From NCBI GenBank assembly GCA_026826555.1, contig JAKSZT010053881.1, positions 5,135,562 to 5,199,561 on the forward strand: a stretch of DNA of 64,000 nucleotides. Direction: 5' to 3'. A program made the position numbers and the translations under genes. A model generated the notes under the pieces. It was not told where the DNA came from. It did not search any database and saw only the letters and a list, made by a program, of their open reading frames with translations. Source of the DNA: Tolypeutes matacus. Its lineage: Eukaryota > Chordata > Mammalia > Cingulata > Chlamyphoridae. Each line of letters opens with the position of its first letter. Positions within the stretch are counted from its first letter, which is position 1. Of the stretch, positions 22,204-35,094 are shown piece by piece.

Positions 22204-22616
22204 AAGGCAGAGGTTCTTTTTGGGAGGAGGCATTGGTTTTTAAAAAAAAAAATTTTTTAAGATGCTTAGATTACATAAATGTTACACAAAAAATATAGGG
22301 ATTCCCATATGCCCCACTCCCCACACCTCCCACACCCTCCCACATAAACCACGTCCTTCATTGGTGTGGCACATTCATTGCAATTGATAAACACATCCTG
22401 GGGCATTGTCACTGAGCAGGGACCATAGTTCACAAGGTAGTCTATACTCTCTCCCACACAATTCTGCATGTTATGGGACAATACAAAATTGTCTATATCT
22501 GGCATTGCAATGTCATTCAGGACGATTCCCACATCACGAAAAAGTACCCGTGTTACAACTGTTTTTCCCTCTCCCTGCCCCTAGATCCTCCAGTGGCCAC
22601 TAAGGCAGAGGTTCTT
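22204..22616 (-). mobile_element. 5'-truncated L1 3'-end insertion, antisense, with 15-bp duplication
   Basis: The 15 bases AAGGCAGAGGTTCTT occur at 22204-22218 and again at 22602-22616. The 383 bases between carry a T-rich left side (antisense tail, near 22250-22259) and xenarthran L1 3'-UTR landmarks. These include 'ttccttcattggtgtggcacattcattgcaattgataaacacatcctgggg'-type sequence and 'ggcattgcaatgtcattcagg'. The duplicated 15-mer is part of a DNA-transposon-like end ('aggttcttaaccc'), so the L1 landed in that older element. Confidence 0.7.
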
Positions 22617-22795
22617 AACCCAGAGTTGATAGAAAGAGTTCAGAGGGTCCACAGAAACCCTAAAGTGTTATGTAGTTATGAGTTTGTGCTTGTATGTATG
22701 CATTTTCTGGAGAACAGAATCATTAGCTTTCATTAGATTTTTATAAAGGTTCATAATTCTAATTAGATTAGAAATCACTAATTTAAGAAAATGAC
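22602..22795. mobile_element. hAT-like DNA transposon relic
   Basis: 'gcagaggttcttaacccagag' followed by 'cagagggtccacagaaacc' resembles the end of mammalian hAT-Charlie (MER1-type) nonautonomous elements. The other end was not found. Confidence 0.4.
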
Positions 22796-23699
22796 CATAA
22801 GAAACTAGAAATACTAGAAAAAAACCTTCCCAAATCTTGTAGCTTTTCAGCTTACGGCAGTCACAATTAAATGTTGCTCTACAGGTAGGATTAAGGTAAG
22901 TACTAATTTCATAGCACGTAGGGCTTAGCATCTGAGAGAGATAATTTATAATGAAATGCTCTAAGATCTCTGAAGTCCCATGAATGGAAGAGGGAATTCT
23001 TATGGTGCCCTTTTTAAGCAAACTGAAGAAAAATGGCAGTCAACCAGGAGACTCTGCTAGGTTGCTGGAAACTGAGCTCCAATCCTACCTCACCACAGGA
23101 TGAGGAGTGTCCTGGGAAAGTCATCTGACTTCCCCTCATCAACAACATGAGAGGACTCCTTTAAAAAATCTTGTTCTAGAATTCCATAATTCTACAAGAA
23201 ACAGTGTTCTCCCCTCCAAATCAGAATATAAGCAAACATCACACCCAAAGGAAGGTCAAAAGGAATCCAGAAAATCCAATGATGGATCAGAGTTAGAAAA
23301 ATCAAACTTTAGAGGAAAAAAAGTGATGAATTTTGCTACTCCAAATATTAAATCTATGTAAAACTAACACAATACACTATCCTTCTGAGTACATAACTGA
23401 GTTTCAGCAAGCCAAGAAAGTCTCTAAGAATGACTGAGAGTAAGTGCTGCTATTCTCCATTCAAGGTGTTCTCATTTCTCTTAAAAGTTCAAAAGCAACA
23501 AATTAAATAAACTCAGGCAGGCTGCAATTCACTGGCAGTCAGCCCAAACCACCATTTGTCCCAGGAGTTCTAAAGCCAAGGCATAATCATGAAACTAATG
23601 CCCACTAGATCCCTTGAGCTATGACTGCATTAGTCTTTAGCTGACTCCAGCTATTAGTATTTACTATTTTAAAGAAAAAGTCCATCTGTTTAATCCCAT

Positions 23700-25792
23700 G
23701 GTTCCCAAACTGTGAGCCAAGGCACTACAGAATACTACAGTAAATTCACAGGGTACAGGGATATTTTAAATTTTTATGGGAATCACAAACACATTTATCA
23801 GACATCTCACAATCAATTAGCATGAGGTAATTCACAGTTTCCACATTAGTTCATGCTACATTCCTTTCAATGACATTGTATCATTGCAATCAAAATGCAA
23901 AGCTTTTCTTCATTTTATTGAAGTATATCATTCATACATGAATATACCTAAACAATAAGCATGTAGGAAAAGTTGTGAACTTACAAAACAAACATGCATA
24001 TCATCTACAGGGCTCCTATTCATCACCCACCACCAACACCTTGCATTGTTGTGCAACATTTGTTACAAATGATACAAGGGCATTGTCAAAATATTACTTA
24101 CTAACTATACCCATATCTTACATTTGGTGTATTTTCCCCAAAACCACCTGATTGTAACACCCTGTATTTGTATCATATATTTATTACAGTCATTGAGAGA
24201 ATGTTCTCATATTTGTTCTGTTAACCACAGTCCATCTTCCACCACTGGATTCCCTGTGTTATACAGTCCCATGCTTTGTAAAATCCATTCAAAGTGTAAT
24301 CTCAGTGGCTTTCATTTTCATCAGAGTTGTGCTGTTATTATCTCAGTCAATTTTAGAATGTTTTCATTACTCCAAAAGGAAAAACCCCATACCCCCTTTA
24401 TACCCCCGAATTCTGATCCCTTAGAATTGATATATCTTCTTTGCCATTGCTGCAAAAATATTACAATATTACTGTTAACTATCATCCATAGGTTACATTA
24501 CCTGTAATTTTCCTGTGTTTCCCCACACTCTTAAGACTTATAAAAGAACATTTTTCTACTTATACTATTAGCCATAATCTTCATCTACCGCTGAAATCAT
24601 TATGTTATATACTCCCTAGATTATTTTCTAGCTTCCTTTCAACTGACATTTATGTCCACAGACTACCCCTTTCAGCCACAACTACATTTATAAATTAGCA
24701 GTGTTAGTTATACTCACTATAATGTGTTTCCATCAACTCTATTCATTTCAATACATTTACAATAAACCTTATTAAAAATTCTGCATACATTAAGTAAGCA
24801 TCAGCTCCCATTCTCAACCCACATTCTATCTCCTAGTAACCTACACTCTTGAGTTTACCTCTGTGAGTTTACTCATCACATTTAGTTCATATTGTGAAAC
24901 CATATATTTGTCCTTTTATGTCTGGCTTATTTCACTCAACAAAATATCCTCAAGGTTTATCCATGTTGTTATATGCATCCCATTTTCATTTCTTCTTACA
25001 GCTGAATAATATTCTATTGAATGTATATACCATATTTTGTTTATCCATTTATCAGTTGATGACACTTGGGCTGTTTCCATATTTTAGCAATTGTGAATAA
25101 TGCTCCTATGAACATTGGTGTGCAAATGTCAATTCACATCCTTGCTTTCAGTTCTTCTGAACATATTCCTAGTAACAGGATGGCTGGTTCATATGGCAGT
25201 TCTATATTCTGCTTCTTGAGGTACTGCCAAACTGTCTTCCACAGAGGCTGCGCCATTCTACATTCCCATCGACATTGAAGAAGTGTTCTCATTTCTCCAT
25301 ATCCTCTCCAGCACTTGCAGTTTTCTGTTTTTTTGTTTTTGTTTTTAAATAATGGCCATTCTATAAGGTGTGAAATTATATCTCATAGTTTTGATCTGCA
25401 TTTCCTTAATAGCTATTGATGTGAAATTAAGTTTTTGATGGTTGCTATAACAAAACCAAGTACAGTACAAAACTCAAAATGGAATAGGAAACGAGGGTAA
25501 TTGCATGCAATCTAATTCCAAGCTTTGAGAAATTGTGAAGTCCTCAAAATTTACTATTCCATTAGCAAGTAATTGTTATTTAAGAATAAAATAAATATGT
25601 GATTTTGCTTTTCAATTTCTGTATATAATTTTTTTCACATGCCCACTAAATTGTTAAGACATAAATACTTTTTAAGTTGTTTGGACCTACCTACTTAATA
25701 AACAGAACAATCAGTTATTTCTTTTTATTTCTTTTGGCCTAAAGCATAAAAAATTCCTAAGACCCCAAGCGTCACCAGAAAGTTTGGGAACC
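23700..25792. mobile_element. hAT-like DNA transposon with perfect 12-bp TIRs, split by an L1
   Basis: The terminal inverted repeats GGTTCCCAAACT (23700-23711) and AGTTTGGGAACC (25781-25792) are exact reverse complements. 'ggttcccaaactgtg..ccaaggcac' is typical of mammalian hAT-Charlie relics. Removing the antisense L1 at about 23897-25430 leaves roughly 560 bp, a usual nonautonomous length. No coding sequence for a transposase is seen, and no 8-bp target duplication is evident. Confidence 0.65.
23897..25430 (-). mobile_element. 5'-truncated L1, antisense
   Basis: Read on the minus strand, it runs from the ORF2 C-terminal region to the 3' UTR. Plus-strand landmarks are 'ttatttcactcaacaaaatatcctcaaggtttatccatgttgtta', 'attctattgaatgtatatacc', 'gggctgtttcca', 'aattgtgaataatgctcctatgaacattggtgtgcaaatg' and 'tactgccaaactgtcttccaca', typical of antisense L1 ORF2 ends. 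The left part (23897-24830) is 3' UTR of the xenarthran type. No clear target duplication was found. Confidence 0.8.
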
Positions 25793-25889
25793 TCAAATTT
25801 GGTCTCAAGAGTGTCTCACAACTTGCATACTAAATAAACATTACATTCAAAGTTGTAGGGCATATATTTGTTCTTATAGGAATATAGGA

Positions 25890-26015
25890 AGAGAAGGCAG
25901 TCGAGGATAACAGGAGGAGAAAGAGAAGGAGAAGAAGGTGAAGGAGAAGGATAATAAGAAGGAGAAGAAGAAAATGGAGAAGGAGGAGGTGGTAGAGGAG
26001 GGGAAGAAGAAGGAG
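25890..26015. repeat. GA-rich low-complexity tract
   Basis: About 125 bases of GGA/GAA repeats on the plus strand, with few pyrimidines. The Pro/Ser-rich open frame on the minus strand here is a composition artefact. Confidence 0.85.
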
Positions 26016-26334
26016 AAATAGTTGCAGTAATATTAATCAGAATGGTCACGAGTTGAGCACTTATTAGTTGCCAAGATTTCCCTCCTCTTCTTGCAAAATG
26101 AATACTATAATCCCATCTCATTGGAATTGATGAGAGAAGGTGTTGCCAGCAGAAATTACTCTTTTCTTAAATAAGGAGAAGGTGAATCACCATCTCATTC
26201 ATAGAGACCTTTAGCTTTCAACTACAGAGCAGGGTTACCTCCCTCCTTATTTTAGGTAAACTAAGACACAAGTAAGAATTAGGACTAGAATAGGTATAAA
26301 TATTCAAATGATCACATTTTAAAGCAAAAATCAT

Positions 26335-26485
26335 TTAGCTCCAGCTTTCTCAGTTTAAAGTTTAGATAAATTAAGGTTGATAGAGATTGTCAGCCAAGGT
26401 CACATAGCAAGTTAATGCAGAGTCAAATTAGAACCCAAGTCTCTTGTCCCTCAGGTTCTCATTATTTCCCATACACCATACAACC
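26335..26485 (-). mobile_element. MIR SINE relic, antisense
   Basis: 'gccaaggtcacatagcaagttaatgcagagtc' then 'agaacccaagtctcttg' matches the antisense MIR order (gcccaaggtcacacagctagtaagtgg, then gaacccagg). Confidence 0.6.
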
Positions 26486-26489
26486 CCAC

Positions 26490-27919
26490 CAATCATCTAA
26501 AAAGAACTATGCTTCTTCTTTGTATTTTTACTTTTTGAATATTCTTTGACTATAAATAGAAATAATCAAGTCAAAACAACAAATTCCACCTACAACCAAA
26601 TTGCTAAACATTTTCTGTGTGTAAGACTTAATGTAAGGTTATAAAGACACTAAAACAAGCTGTAACATTGATCAAGGTTTGGCTTCTGCTGCCATGAACA
26701 TAAAATCTAACAGTAATCTAATAGTACTGTCCCATTTTACTGGAACAAAATAAATACCCAAGCTAATTCCAGTTAGCATTTGAGTTTTTACCAAGTTTTT
26801 CAAAAAAGGAATTCTTTTTTTTAAATTTGACAGCCTTCAGCTGAATCTTTCCTGATATGTAACATTACTTTTGTACAGATCCTGTGCTTAGAACTAAGCA
26901 TTCCTCTTTTCCCTTGAAAATCTGGAAGTCAATTTATAGGAGCCACACCTGAATGAATTCCTAATGACCTATTTTAACTACTGTGAATTTGCCTTAAGTA
27001 GTGTGATTAACCTCTCCTGGAAAAGACCATTTTCTAAACATAGAGCAGATTTATTTTAAGGACAAGAAACCTCTTTGGATGCCAAAATTCTTCATCCTAC
27101 CTGGAGGATAGGATGGGGAGGATGCTCAGAAGTAACCCAGAGAAACTCTGCAGAAATAGATGCCACTATTTTAATGGGCTCTGAAATAATCCCATAAACT
27201 CCCTTTAAAGGAACTAATGGGATTTCTAAGAGCAAATGGGAGATAAAGAACTTCCTTTGATTATAAAGCCTTTTTTCTTTACTTAATTATAGAAATCAAC
27301 TTTATTAGAGAGGACATAGGCAAAACCATCAGAAGTCAAAGAAGGGGTATGTGTATTTTTAATTCCATCATGAACTTATTGAAAATTTATCAGGAGCAGG
27401 AGTTGAATGTCCTGCACAATCTGTAATATATTATGTATCCTATACTTGCTGAGAGTCAAAGAATAACAGAAGTAGGGACAAAGATATATATGCTAGGGCC
27501 TTCACAGGAAAAGTGTTAGATATTGAAATTTAAGGTGAAAATTGAGAGCAAACAGTTATCAGCAGTGCTATAAAATCAAATGGGCTGAATATGAGGAAGT
27601 TCAATAAGGAGCTGAACCTTCTTACTCAGTGACCTTCAAATGTGTCAAGACATATTTATGCCAATTGAGACTTAGATCCCAACAACCCTAAGACTCCATG
27701 TGTGGTCTAAAAACATCTGGCATGAAATTGCAACTGCTCTGGACCAGATTGTCTAATATCAAGTTGCACAGTCAGTACCTCACATAAGACCATGACCTGT
27801 GTCACAATGGTGCTTTATCTTTATCTTCTGTGCAACTCAGTGTAGCTGTTTTTCTCTTCCATCTAGATTACTCATGCCATCATTCTCATATGAAGTAGAA
27901 AACTGGGAGTCAGATGTTC
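26490..27919. other. Anonymous sequence
   Basis: Nothing recognisable as gene or repeat. Open frames are short. Confidence 0.35.
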
Positions 27920-28045
27920 AATCACATAGTGCACATTTATTGAGTACCTGTAATTAGCAGGTGTATCACAGGACACTCAGGAAGCAGGATAAATGACATC
28001 TATCCTGGCTCTTCTGCTACTCACAATAGGTCACGATGACCACAC
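27920..28045 (-). mobile_element. L2 3'-end relic, antisense
   Basis: 'gtgcacatttattgagtacctgtaattagcaggtgta' resembles the antisense L2 end motif 'tttattgagcacctactatgtgcc'. Confidence 0.4.
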
Positions 28046-28599
28046 ATACAGGATTTCAGGACAAATCTTTTCCTACATATTCTGTCCCATTGTTAAACTA
28101 CTTGTCCTGACTTATTTCATAAAACAGACTCAGCATATTTCTCAAAGAGCAGGTAAAGTTGGGGCTCTTAAGATTTCAGTGTGTGACATTTAGGACTTAG
28201 AGAACTAAGGTAGGGGAGAATTCCTGGTACTTTTAAAGATAAGGCACAGAAAAGTCTTGATAAAAAGCAACCAAGAGTCATAAGACTTCATATGATATTA
28301 AATTAACATCTCTCTCCCTTGGCCTAAATGAATAAGGAAACCTCAACACACAGCTCCAGAGATGCCATTTATATCATAGTTGAGTCAGTGTAGTGTACAG
28401 CATGCCTGGGATGTATGTGGTAGCCCTAAAGGGATAAAAATAGTACCTTATGAACTGTCAACCACTGTCAGAACTGCAACTTTTCCCAACTACATCTAAT
28501 GTTTATTGAGCCTCTCATTCATTGCTTACCCAGGGCTAGATGTGGGATATGAGGCTCCTTCCTATTGCCTTAAATCATAGGCTCAAGATTCCTTGAATA

Positions 28600-28832
28600 A
28601 GACACTGTTGGAGCCTTAACATGCGCCAGGTTCTTTACTAAGCTCTTTACTTTTATTCTCTTATTTAATCCACAAAACAATCCCATAAGGTAGGCACAGG
28701 TGGATATCCCATTTTACACATGAAGAAATTTTCCCAAAGTGACATAACTAGTAAGCTAAGGCTGAATTCAAAACCAAGTCATCCTTATCCAAAGTCTGGG
28801 TTCATAAGCCCTACCCTACACTGCCTCCTGTT
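28600..28832 (-). mobile_element. MIR SINE relic, antisense
   Basis: It contains, in order, 'gcgccaggttctttactaagctctttac', 'cttatttaatccacaaaacaatcc', 'aaggtaggcac', 'cccattttacacatgaagaaa' and 'aaccaagtc'. This is the complete antisense MIR layout. Confidence 0.75.
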
Positions 28833-28854
28833 TCTTATCCTTTCAGTGATGTGA

Positions 28855-29375
28855 TCATCAGTAAAAATTAATTGTGAGGATAATATGCACCAAGCACTAT
28901 TCTAGCAGTGAACAAGACAGAAGTTCCTGTCTCCAGATATTGAATTCTAATAGGGAAGACAGGGAAGTAGGAGAAAGGGAGAAAGCAAGTATGTCTCTTA
29001 GGCTTGGCCTGAGCAACAAGATGGAGGTGGTACCTTTTACTGAGACAGAGAAGAGTGGGAGAGTCTCAGATTTACTAGAGGGTAGAATCAATCATTTGTT
29101 ATTGCTCACATTAAATGATTCCTTTAAGAAGACATCAAGTGGAAATGTTGAGTACACACCTGGAACTCAGAGGCATACTAAGGGCTAGTGATTTAAATTT
29201 GGAAGTCATCAATGTGAAGTCAAGAATGCATTCAATAACCTGGGACTAGATGGCTTCTCTTAGAGAGATACCACAGACAAAGTTGAAATAGAGAAGAGGG
29301 TTGGGTACAAGCTCTGCGGAGCTCCAACACTGAGAAAAGGAGGAGCCAGGGGACACAGAAGAGAAACAACCAGTG
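28855..29375 (-). mobile_element. Ancient L2-like repeat, copy 1
   Basis: Landmarks such as 'agcactattctagcagtgaacaagac', 'ggcctgagcaacaagatggaggt', 'aaatttggaagtcatcaatgtg' and 'gctctgcggagctccaacactgagaa' belong to an old mammalian repeat. Its opening resembles the antisense L2 end, and I cannot name the subfamily with certainty. Related stretches are at 49140-49830 and 55970-56690. A 16-base A run at about 29381-29396 follows. Confidence 0.4.
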
Positions 29376-29552
29376 GACAAGAAAAAAAAAAAAAAAGGAG
29401 GACAGTCCTGGAGTGTCCTTTCCCTTTTATTTAAAATGGTAGAAATTATATCTACCTTGGCTACCCCGGGAGGGTTATAAAGCTCAAATGAGACACTGCA
29501 GGTAAAAGTAAGGGATTGCTAGTTTAAAAGGGCAGCATATTTAAAAAACAAT

Positions 29553-29765
29553 ATTATTTTTAAAAATTAGTTCACTTCTGCCATGTCCCAAATTTATAAA
29601 TTTGGGAAAGTTATTTTTCCTCTTTGAGTCTCAGTTTACAAATCTGTAAAATGATACTGGCCTCATAGCATGCTTGTATTTTTCCATGGATTAAATAAAA
29701 TAATATATGTTAAGCACTTTTCAAGTTGCCTGGATTATGCTAAGTGCTTAAAACATAGTGTCTCA
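29553..29765 (+). mobile_element. MIR SINE relic, sense
   Basis: 'gggaaagttatttttcctctttgagtctcagtttacaaatctgtaaaatgatactggcctcata' follows the MIR core and 3' part. It ends near 'gttaagcac'. Confidence 0.7.
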
Positions 29766-29775
29766 AAGATGCCTT

Positions 29776-29985
29776 GTTGGCATCGTGGTGTAATGGAAAG
29801 AGCCTGGATTTTGGCCTCGATGAAACTGCCAATTTACTGGTGGCATGACCTTTAGAAAGGTATTGACCTCTCTGAGTCTTCTTTCTCTTCTATAAAACAT
29901 GGAAAATAATAGCTATCACTGCTGACATAGTGAGAATTAGAATGATAGATGCAAAGAGCCTGGTAAATAAAGACCATTCAATAAT
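29776..29985 (+). mobile_element. MIR SINE relic, sense, with tRNA-like 5' end
   Basis: The 5' part 'ggcatcgtggtgtaatggaaagagcctggattttgg' matches the tRNA-derived MIR head. The rest is the core 'ggcatgacctttagaaaggtattgacctctctgagtct', then 'ctataaaacatggaaaataatagc'. It lies directly after another MIR in the same orientation. Confidence 0.75.
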
Positions 29986-29989
29986 GAAT

Positions 29990-31029
29990 ATTTTTATTAT
30001 GTTTACAATCATTCCTATTATCTAAGCCAGATGGCTAGAACATGGCCTGGCTCAGGTTTCAAATTCCTGTGTCTGGACTCTATGTTCAGTGCACATCCTA
30101 CAAAATCCTGTTGCTCAATAGCACTTGCAACGCAGCATGTTTGTCATCTTGAATGAGATGATACCATTTTCCCTGGAATTCTAGCATGTCCTACCATTAG
30201 TCCACAACCATTAACATCTATGATCTGATGGTTACATAATAACTTAGTGCTCAACATAGCTGCCCTGAAAGGAAAAAACAAACAAACAACCTCCTGGCTT
30301 CTCCACTGGGATTGTAAAGGTGAATAACAAAACCCATTTCTTTGACTGTACTGAGTATCTAACTGGCAGGAATGGAAAGAGGACTGAATTTCCATATGTA
30401 CTCATGAAAAAACTATACTTTCACATGCACCAAACCTGTATTTTAGGTTTTAAAAAAACTGGAGTCCTCAGATGCAAACTCAAATGCATATTTGACCCAT
30501 TTCTCTTTCGACATTAAAAATTGGTAAGAAAAGAACAGTTATTATGAGTAAATATAATAATTATCTTCAGTAAAATTTCTTTGCAATCCCCAGAAGAAGA
30601 AGTTTATAGGGAGGGTAGACTATGATTCTTCTATGATTAGCTATATTCTATTCTAACAGCACTTAGTAAAGTGTGTGAATAATATTACCAACCATGGATA
30701 TTGTATTTTATATTTACATTTTCAAGGTTTTATTGCTATATGAATATTATTCAAATAGTTTTCTCTAGCCAAGTTCTGTGTGTTTGCTTTGAATAACAGA
30801 CCTTCACTTGAAACAAATACCATTAAAATGGCTCCCACACAAGGAAATAAAAAGAAGTAAGATGAAGCTGACTGGTTATACATGTATACACCAAGCGTGA
30901 AATGAAACATGGGGAAGAAATATAAAGCTTTTGAAGGAGATAAACTAGAGTTTGAGTGGTAGGTGTAATAAAGCGAGGAATCAGAAACAAAATCTCTATG
31001 AATTAAATCAGGCCACATTTATCAGCTTT
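29990..31029. other. Anonymous sequence
   Basis: No gene or clear repeat seen. Confidence 0.35.
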
Positions 31030-31230
31030 TACTGGAGCCTGAATCCATCTGATAGGCACTATGAATGAGTCTGAATGAGTCCATAAGATATAATTTTTAG
31101 CCTCAAGGAGTTTACAGGCCAGTCTAGTAAGCAGCACACATGCACACATATTTAAAATAGTTAAAAAGCAATATAGAAAAATGTGCAAATAATGCAGAAA
31201 AAGACTTATTTTAGAGATGGCTCTGTAATA
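31030..31230 (-). mobile_element. Possible L2 relic, antisense
   Basis: 'gataggcactatgaatgag' and 'agcctcaaggagtttacaggccagtctagtaag' resemble the antisense L2 3' end ('ctcaaggagctcacagtctagtagg'). Confidence 0.4.
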
Positions 31231-32029
31231 GAGCCCAGAAAGCAATCTACACATATAATGGATATACTACTACCTGGTTTGAGTGTGTGTCACCACATTT
31301 GATTTATGTACTCTTTTGAACTAACTTACAATCTTTGGGACAGTCAAAACTGTCACCATTCTACCTACTAGATTCTGTGTCCTGTCATCACAACACAATG
31401 TGCAGATACTGGGCAAGGTTTCCAAGATTCCTGCTGCTTAGTCAAGCCAACTGAATAGGCCACAGTGGAGATGTTTCAGAAAATGATTGAGTCTCTTTAA
31501 GTTCATGTACAGATGACCAAATACCTTAAGAGAAAGATGTTCCTTTGGAAATCCCATTGCACATCCCAGAGGAAAAATCAGGAATTTAGAACTAATAGTT
31601 TAACAGCCAGTTATTAAGACTACCAAGGCCTCCTGACAGGGAGTGATGGGCAGGGCACCCCTTGTTGGGGAGGCAGGGCAGGCTTTCAATACAGCTGAGA
31701 CAGGAAGGAAGGGCTCTGGTTCAGTTGATAAACTTGTGAAGGCTGCCTGGGTTGAGATTCTCTGTACCACACTGACAGCAGGACTGCAAATGACTAGTCT
31801 CTCTTTCCAGTCCCTTTGGAAAGTCTCACACGGTGATTCCATCAACCTTTGAACATTTCTAAGGGGCAGAAAGAAAAGACCGGTGCCCTGCCAAGGCCCC
31901 TGGTGACCAGCTACACCCCTCTACTAAACACTGCCCCCTCTCCCTCCATCCAAGATCTGTGCAATCCTCAACTCCCAGACCATGTCCCAACCTTTCCTGA
32001 AACAATCTCCTCCTGATGCTTATCTGGTA

Positions 32030-32225
32030 TGCGGTAATATTTATTGTGCCCCGTGATTTGTTCTTTTGACTCAACATTCAATATTGTAATTTAAATACAT
32101 ACTAAAATTTATCTTTTTCCCCTCTGTAGGACTGTAAGCTTCTCTGGGACATGGACAGTATATCATGCTTCTCTTAATTTCCTAGGGAACCTATCATGGC
32201 CCTTTCATTGCATCATTTAGATTTC
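32030..32225 (+). mobile_element. L2 3'-end relic, sense
   Basis: 'ctctgtaggactgtaagcttctctgggacatggaca' resembles the L2 segment 'ctagactgtgagctccttgagggcaggga'. It ends near a 'cctagggaacctatcatgg' stretch. Confidence 0.45.
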
Positions 32226-32239
32226 TTCATGGTACCTGT

Positions 32240-34030
32240 TAAGTGAGCTGTAAAGTTTTTGAATGGAGTCTGTCACACATGGGTCTTTCATAGGTAATCC
32301 AGGCAGTCTCTAACATCAAACCCAGGTTAAAGGCAACTCTGAGAACCAAATTTCTCAAGAAGCAGAAACTGCGACCAAAGGAAACACAAGAGCCACAGTG
32401 GAAGACCCTGACTGACTGTTCAACAAGTATCATTGTCTTCCAAGTACCAGGCCTAAGCCAGGCATTAAGGACAAAATGTGCTGCAAGCTCTTCATTGTGG
32501 ATGACTGGGTTCTTTTGGGTGCTCTGATTCTGATTTCTAAAGTCAATGAATGTCAAACTACCTAAAATCTTTGAAATGTGTTCAAATTGGTAACTACAAA
32601 GCTGCCATAAATGCACAGAATGAAACTTCTTTAGGCCCACCTATGAAACCAAAGGAACATGGCCTGGTCACCCTAAATCTGTAAAATGCTTCAGATGATT
32701 CTCTAGTTGGGTAGATACTCCTATGTCCAAGAACTTCATCTTTTCAAAGGAATAAATGAAAACTGATAGGCTCCAGAATAGCACAGTCTCTTCTGCTGCT
32801 GGCCCTGTTTATTGATGTACTACCATGAAGACTCATATTTATCCTGTACACTTTCTTTAAATACGTTGTCTAAGACCAGAAATCATTTTGAATTAACAAA
32901 ATTTCCCAATGCATCAGTACACCAGGCACAATTTGCGTAACTTTAGAAAAACCTGTGCTAAGTTTTGGGTGCCCATGGGAGAAATCCTGAGTGAATGCAT
33001 GGTTCAGTTAATGACTAGGAATCCCCAAGAGATTTACACTTTCATCCTGAAGCCACACAACACCTGACAATTTCTTTTTATTTGGCTTTAAACAGGAAAA
33101 ATACAATATTTCTTTGAGCAACTTGATTCGTTTGGTCTGAGACTCAAATAAACACTTGGGATGCAAACCCATTCTGTCTGCATCCTAACGAAAGATTTGT
33201 CGAACTCCTTGCAAACTGGATTCTGTGCACACACTTCTTATATCTATTATCTCTGTGATAAAGCCAGCCCAATGAATCAAGTGCATAATACATATGAAAT
33301 GGCACATAAAAGATACTGAAAAAGATCACATAACTACATGAATAATTTTGTTTATAAATTTAGTCCTACCAGTTATAGGGAAACATAAAAGATGCCACAT
33401 CTCTAGGGTGAAGGTGCTATCCAATAGAAAATGGATTAGCCATTATTCTTCTGGAATAACTTATGGTCTACAAGTGAATATTCCACTGGACACACAGGTG
33501 GGTATATCCTACAGGATCCCACGATATCACCATATATTTGGGTGCTACTCTAGGTAATCTGAGAGTCTCAGTAAACATAAAAAAAAAAATCAAAGTTGGA
33601 GCTATGTGTCAGAGACCAGGGCTAAGCGATTAAACTAAGTTTCTTTATAAGATAGAAATCAGGACTGCCAAAGTTCTTCTGACTTTGCCTTTCTCAGAAG
33701 GTAAGCAACCTCCTTCAAGATAACATATTTTTTTTGTTCTATTTGATTTTACCCTATAATTGTATATTGTGTCACGTTCTGTGCTGGGTGCAGGGAATAC
33801 ACCCAGAGATAAGGGTAAAACTGGCCTTATGCACACAGCAAAGGTTATATAATCAGCAGTGGTGTGTTTTCCAGGCTCAGTAGCCCTCCCTACAGCTGGG
33901 GTCTTGAATCCCTCTCCAGGCTCTGATCTATCTACACATTCCAAGTCTCTCATTCTCAGCATCATTTCTGACCAGACACAAAAGTGACTGATCAGACACT
34001 GGCTATTGGTTCTCCTAGGCCTGGAGTTAC
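32240..34030. other. Anonymous sequence
   Basis: A 133-codon open frame on the minus strand (32239-32640) is the longest here. It has no motif, signal or splice context I recognise, and I regard it as chance. Confidence 0.35.
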
Positions 34031-34044
34031 AATGTACCTGCTGA

Positions 34045-34258
34045 TACTAATAAATGTCAGGCACATGCTCAGCCCTCTACAAACTATTTGCTGGAATCCT
34101 CACAATAATCCAGCAAAATATTATTAAAGCCATTTCTCCAGAAGCAGAAAGTGAAGATCTGAGAGGTTAGATAATCCTCCCCCAAATCTCACAACGAAGT
34201 AAATGACAGAATGAAGATTTGAGTATAGGTCTCTCTGACTGCAATGCCTATTCTCTCC
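34045..34258 (-). mobile_element. MIR SINE relic, antisense
   Basis: 'gtcaggcacatgctcagccctctac', 'aatcctcacaataatcc', 'gatctgagaggttagataatcc' and 'tctctctgactgcaatgcctattctctc' follow the antisense MIR layout. Confidence 0.65.
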
Positions 34259-35094
34259 AAGAAATTCAAAGCTTGACTCTGAAGCCTATCAGTTGCTGGA
34301 CTTCGGCTACTTGCTCAGTTTTCACTGACACTGAGGCCCACCTTTCCCTTCCTATCTACCTCAACTTCCAAGGATCAATATTCCAGATTCTCTATGACTT
34401 ATCACCCCCTCTCTTCCAACTCCCCAGCTACCATAACAGACTATTTGCCTGCCATAGCCATATCCCCAGGATAGCATTTAGCCTTCCAGAAAGCAACTGC
34501 CTCTCTTGTCCCAGCTATTGAGGGAATCCAGTGTCAAATTCCAGCCCTACCCCATATGGCTAACTAACCATGGTTGAACAACCATGATCATATGTTTTTA
34601 AGGGGCCACTCTTTGTAAGACACCATCTCCCTATTTCTTTCTTCAGTGCAATAGAAGAATCAAGGATTCAGAGGGTAGGCCGCTCCATGCTTACAAAGTG
34701 TCAAAAAGGATGCCAAGTAAGAAGTACAACCCCCACCCCTACACTCCCACATAAACACTCTTTTTCAAAGGATAATACCAGAATTCAGGTTTCAGTGAAG
34801 TTTCTGAACCTCTCTTGGCATACATTCTGCTTATTGTTTTGATTAAAATGCAATCCCACCTTTAGAAGTAAAAAAGAATTGTTTTAATATATTCAGTTCT
34901 TCCTTCTTCCCTTCCTCCCTCAGCCCCATTCCCAAAAATCAACAAAACGACAATACCACCAAACATAAAGCAAAGAAATTAACCCATGATCTAAAATAAT
35001 TTGGACTTGGATGAATGGCCTCACAACTGAAATCCACTGAATGGCCCTTGCACATTTTAGGTAGGTCCACCATGATTTCCTATATCATTTGCAT

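Noticed and set aside
25816..26121. 101-codon Pro/Ser-rich minus-strand frame
   Set aside because: It is a read-through of the GA-rich microsatellite.
32239..32640. 133-codon minus-strand frame
   Set aside because: No recognisable domain, and no splice or start context. The length is within what chance gives in 64 kb.
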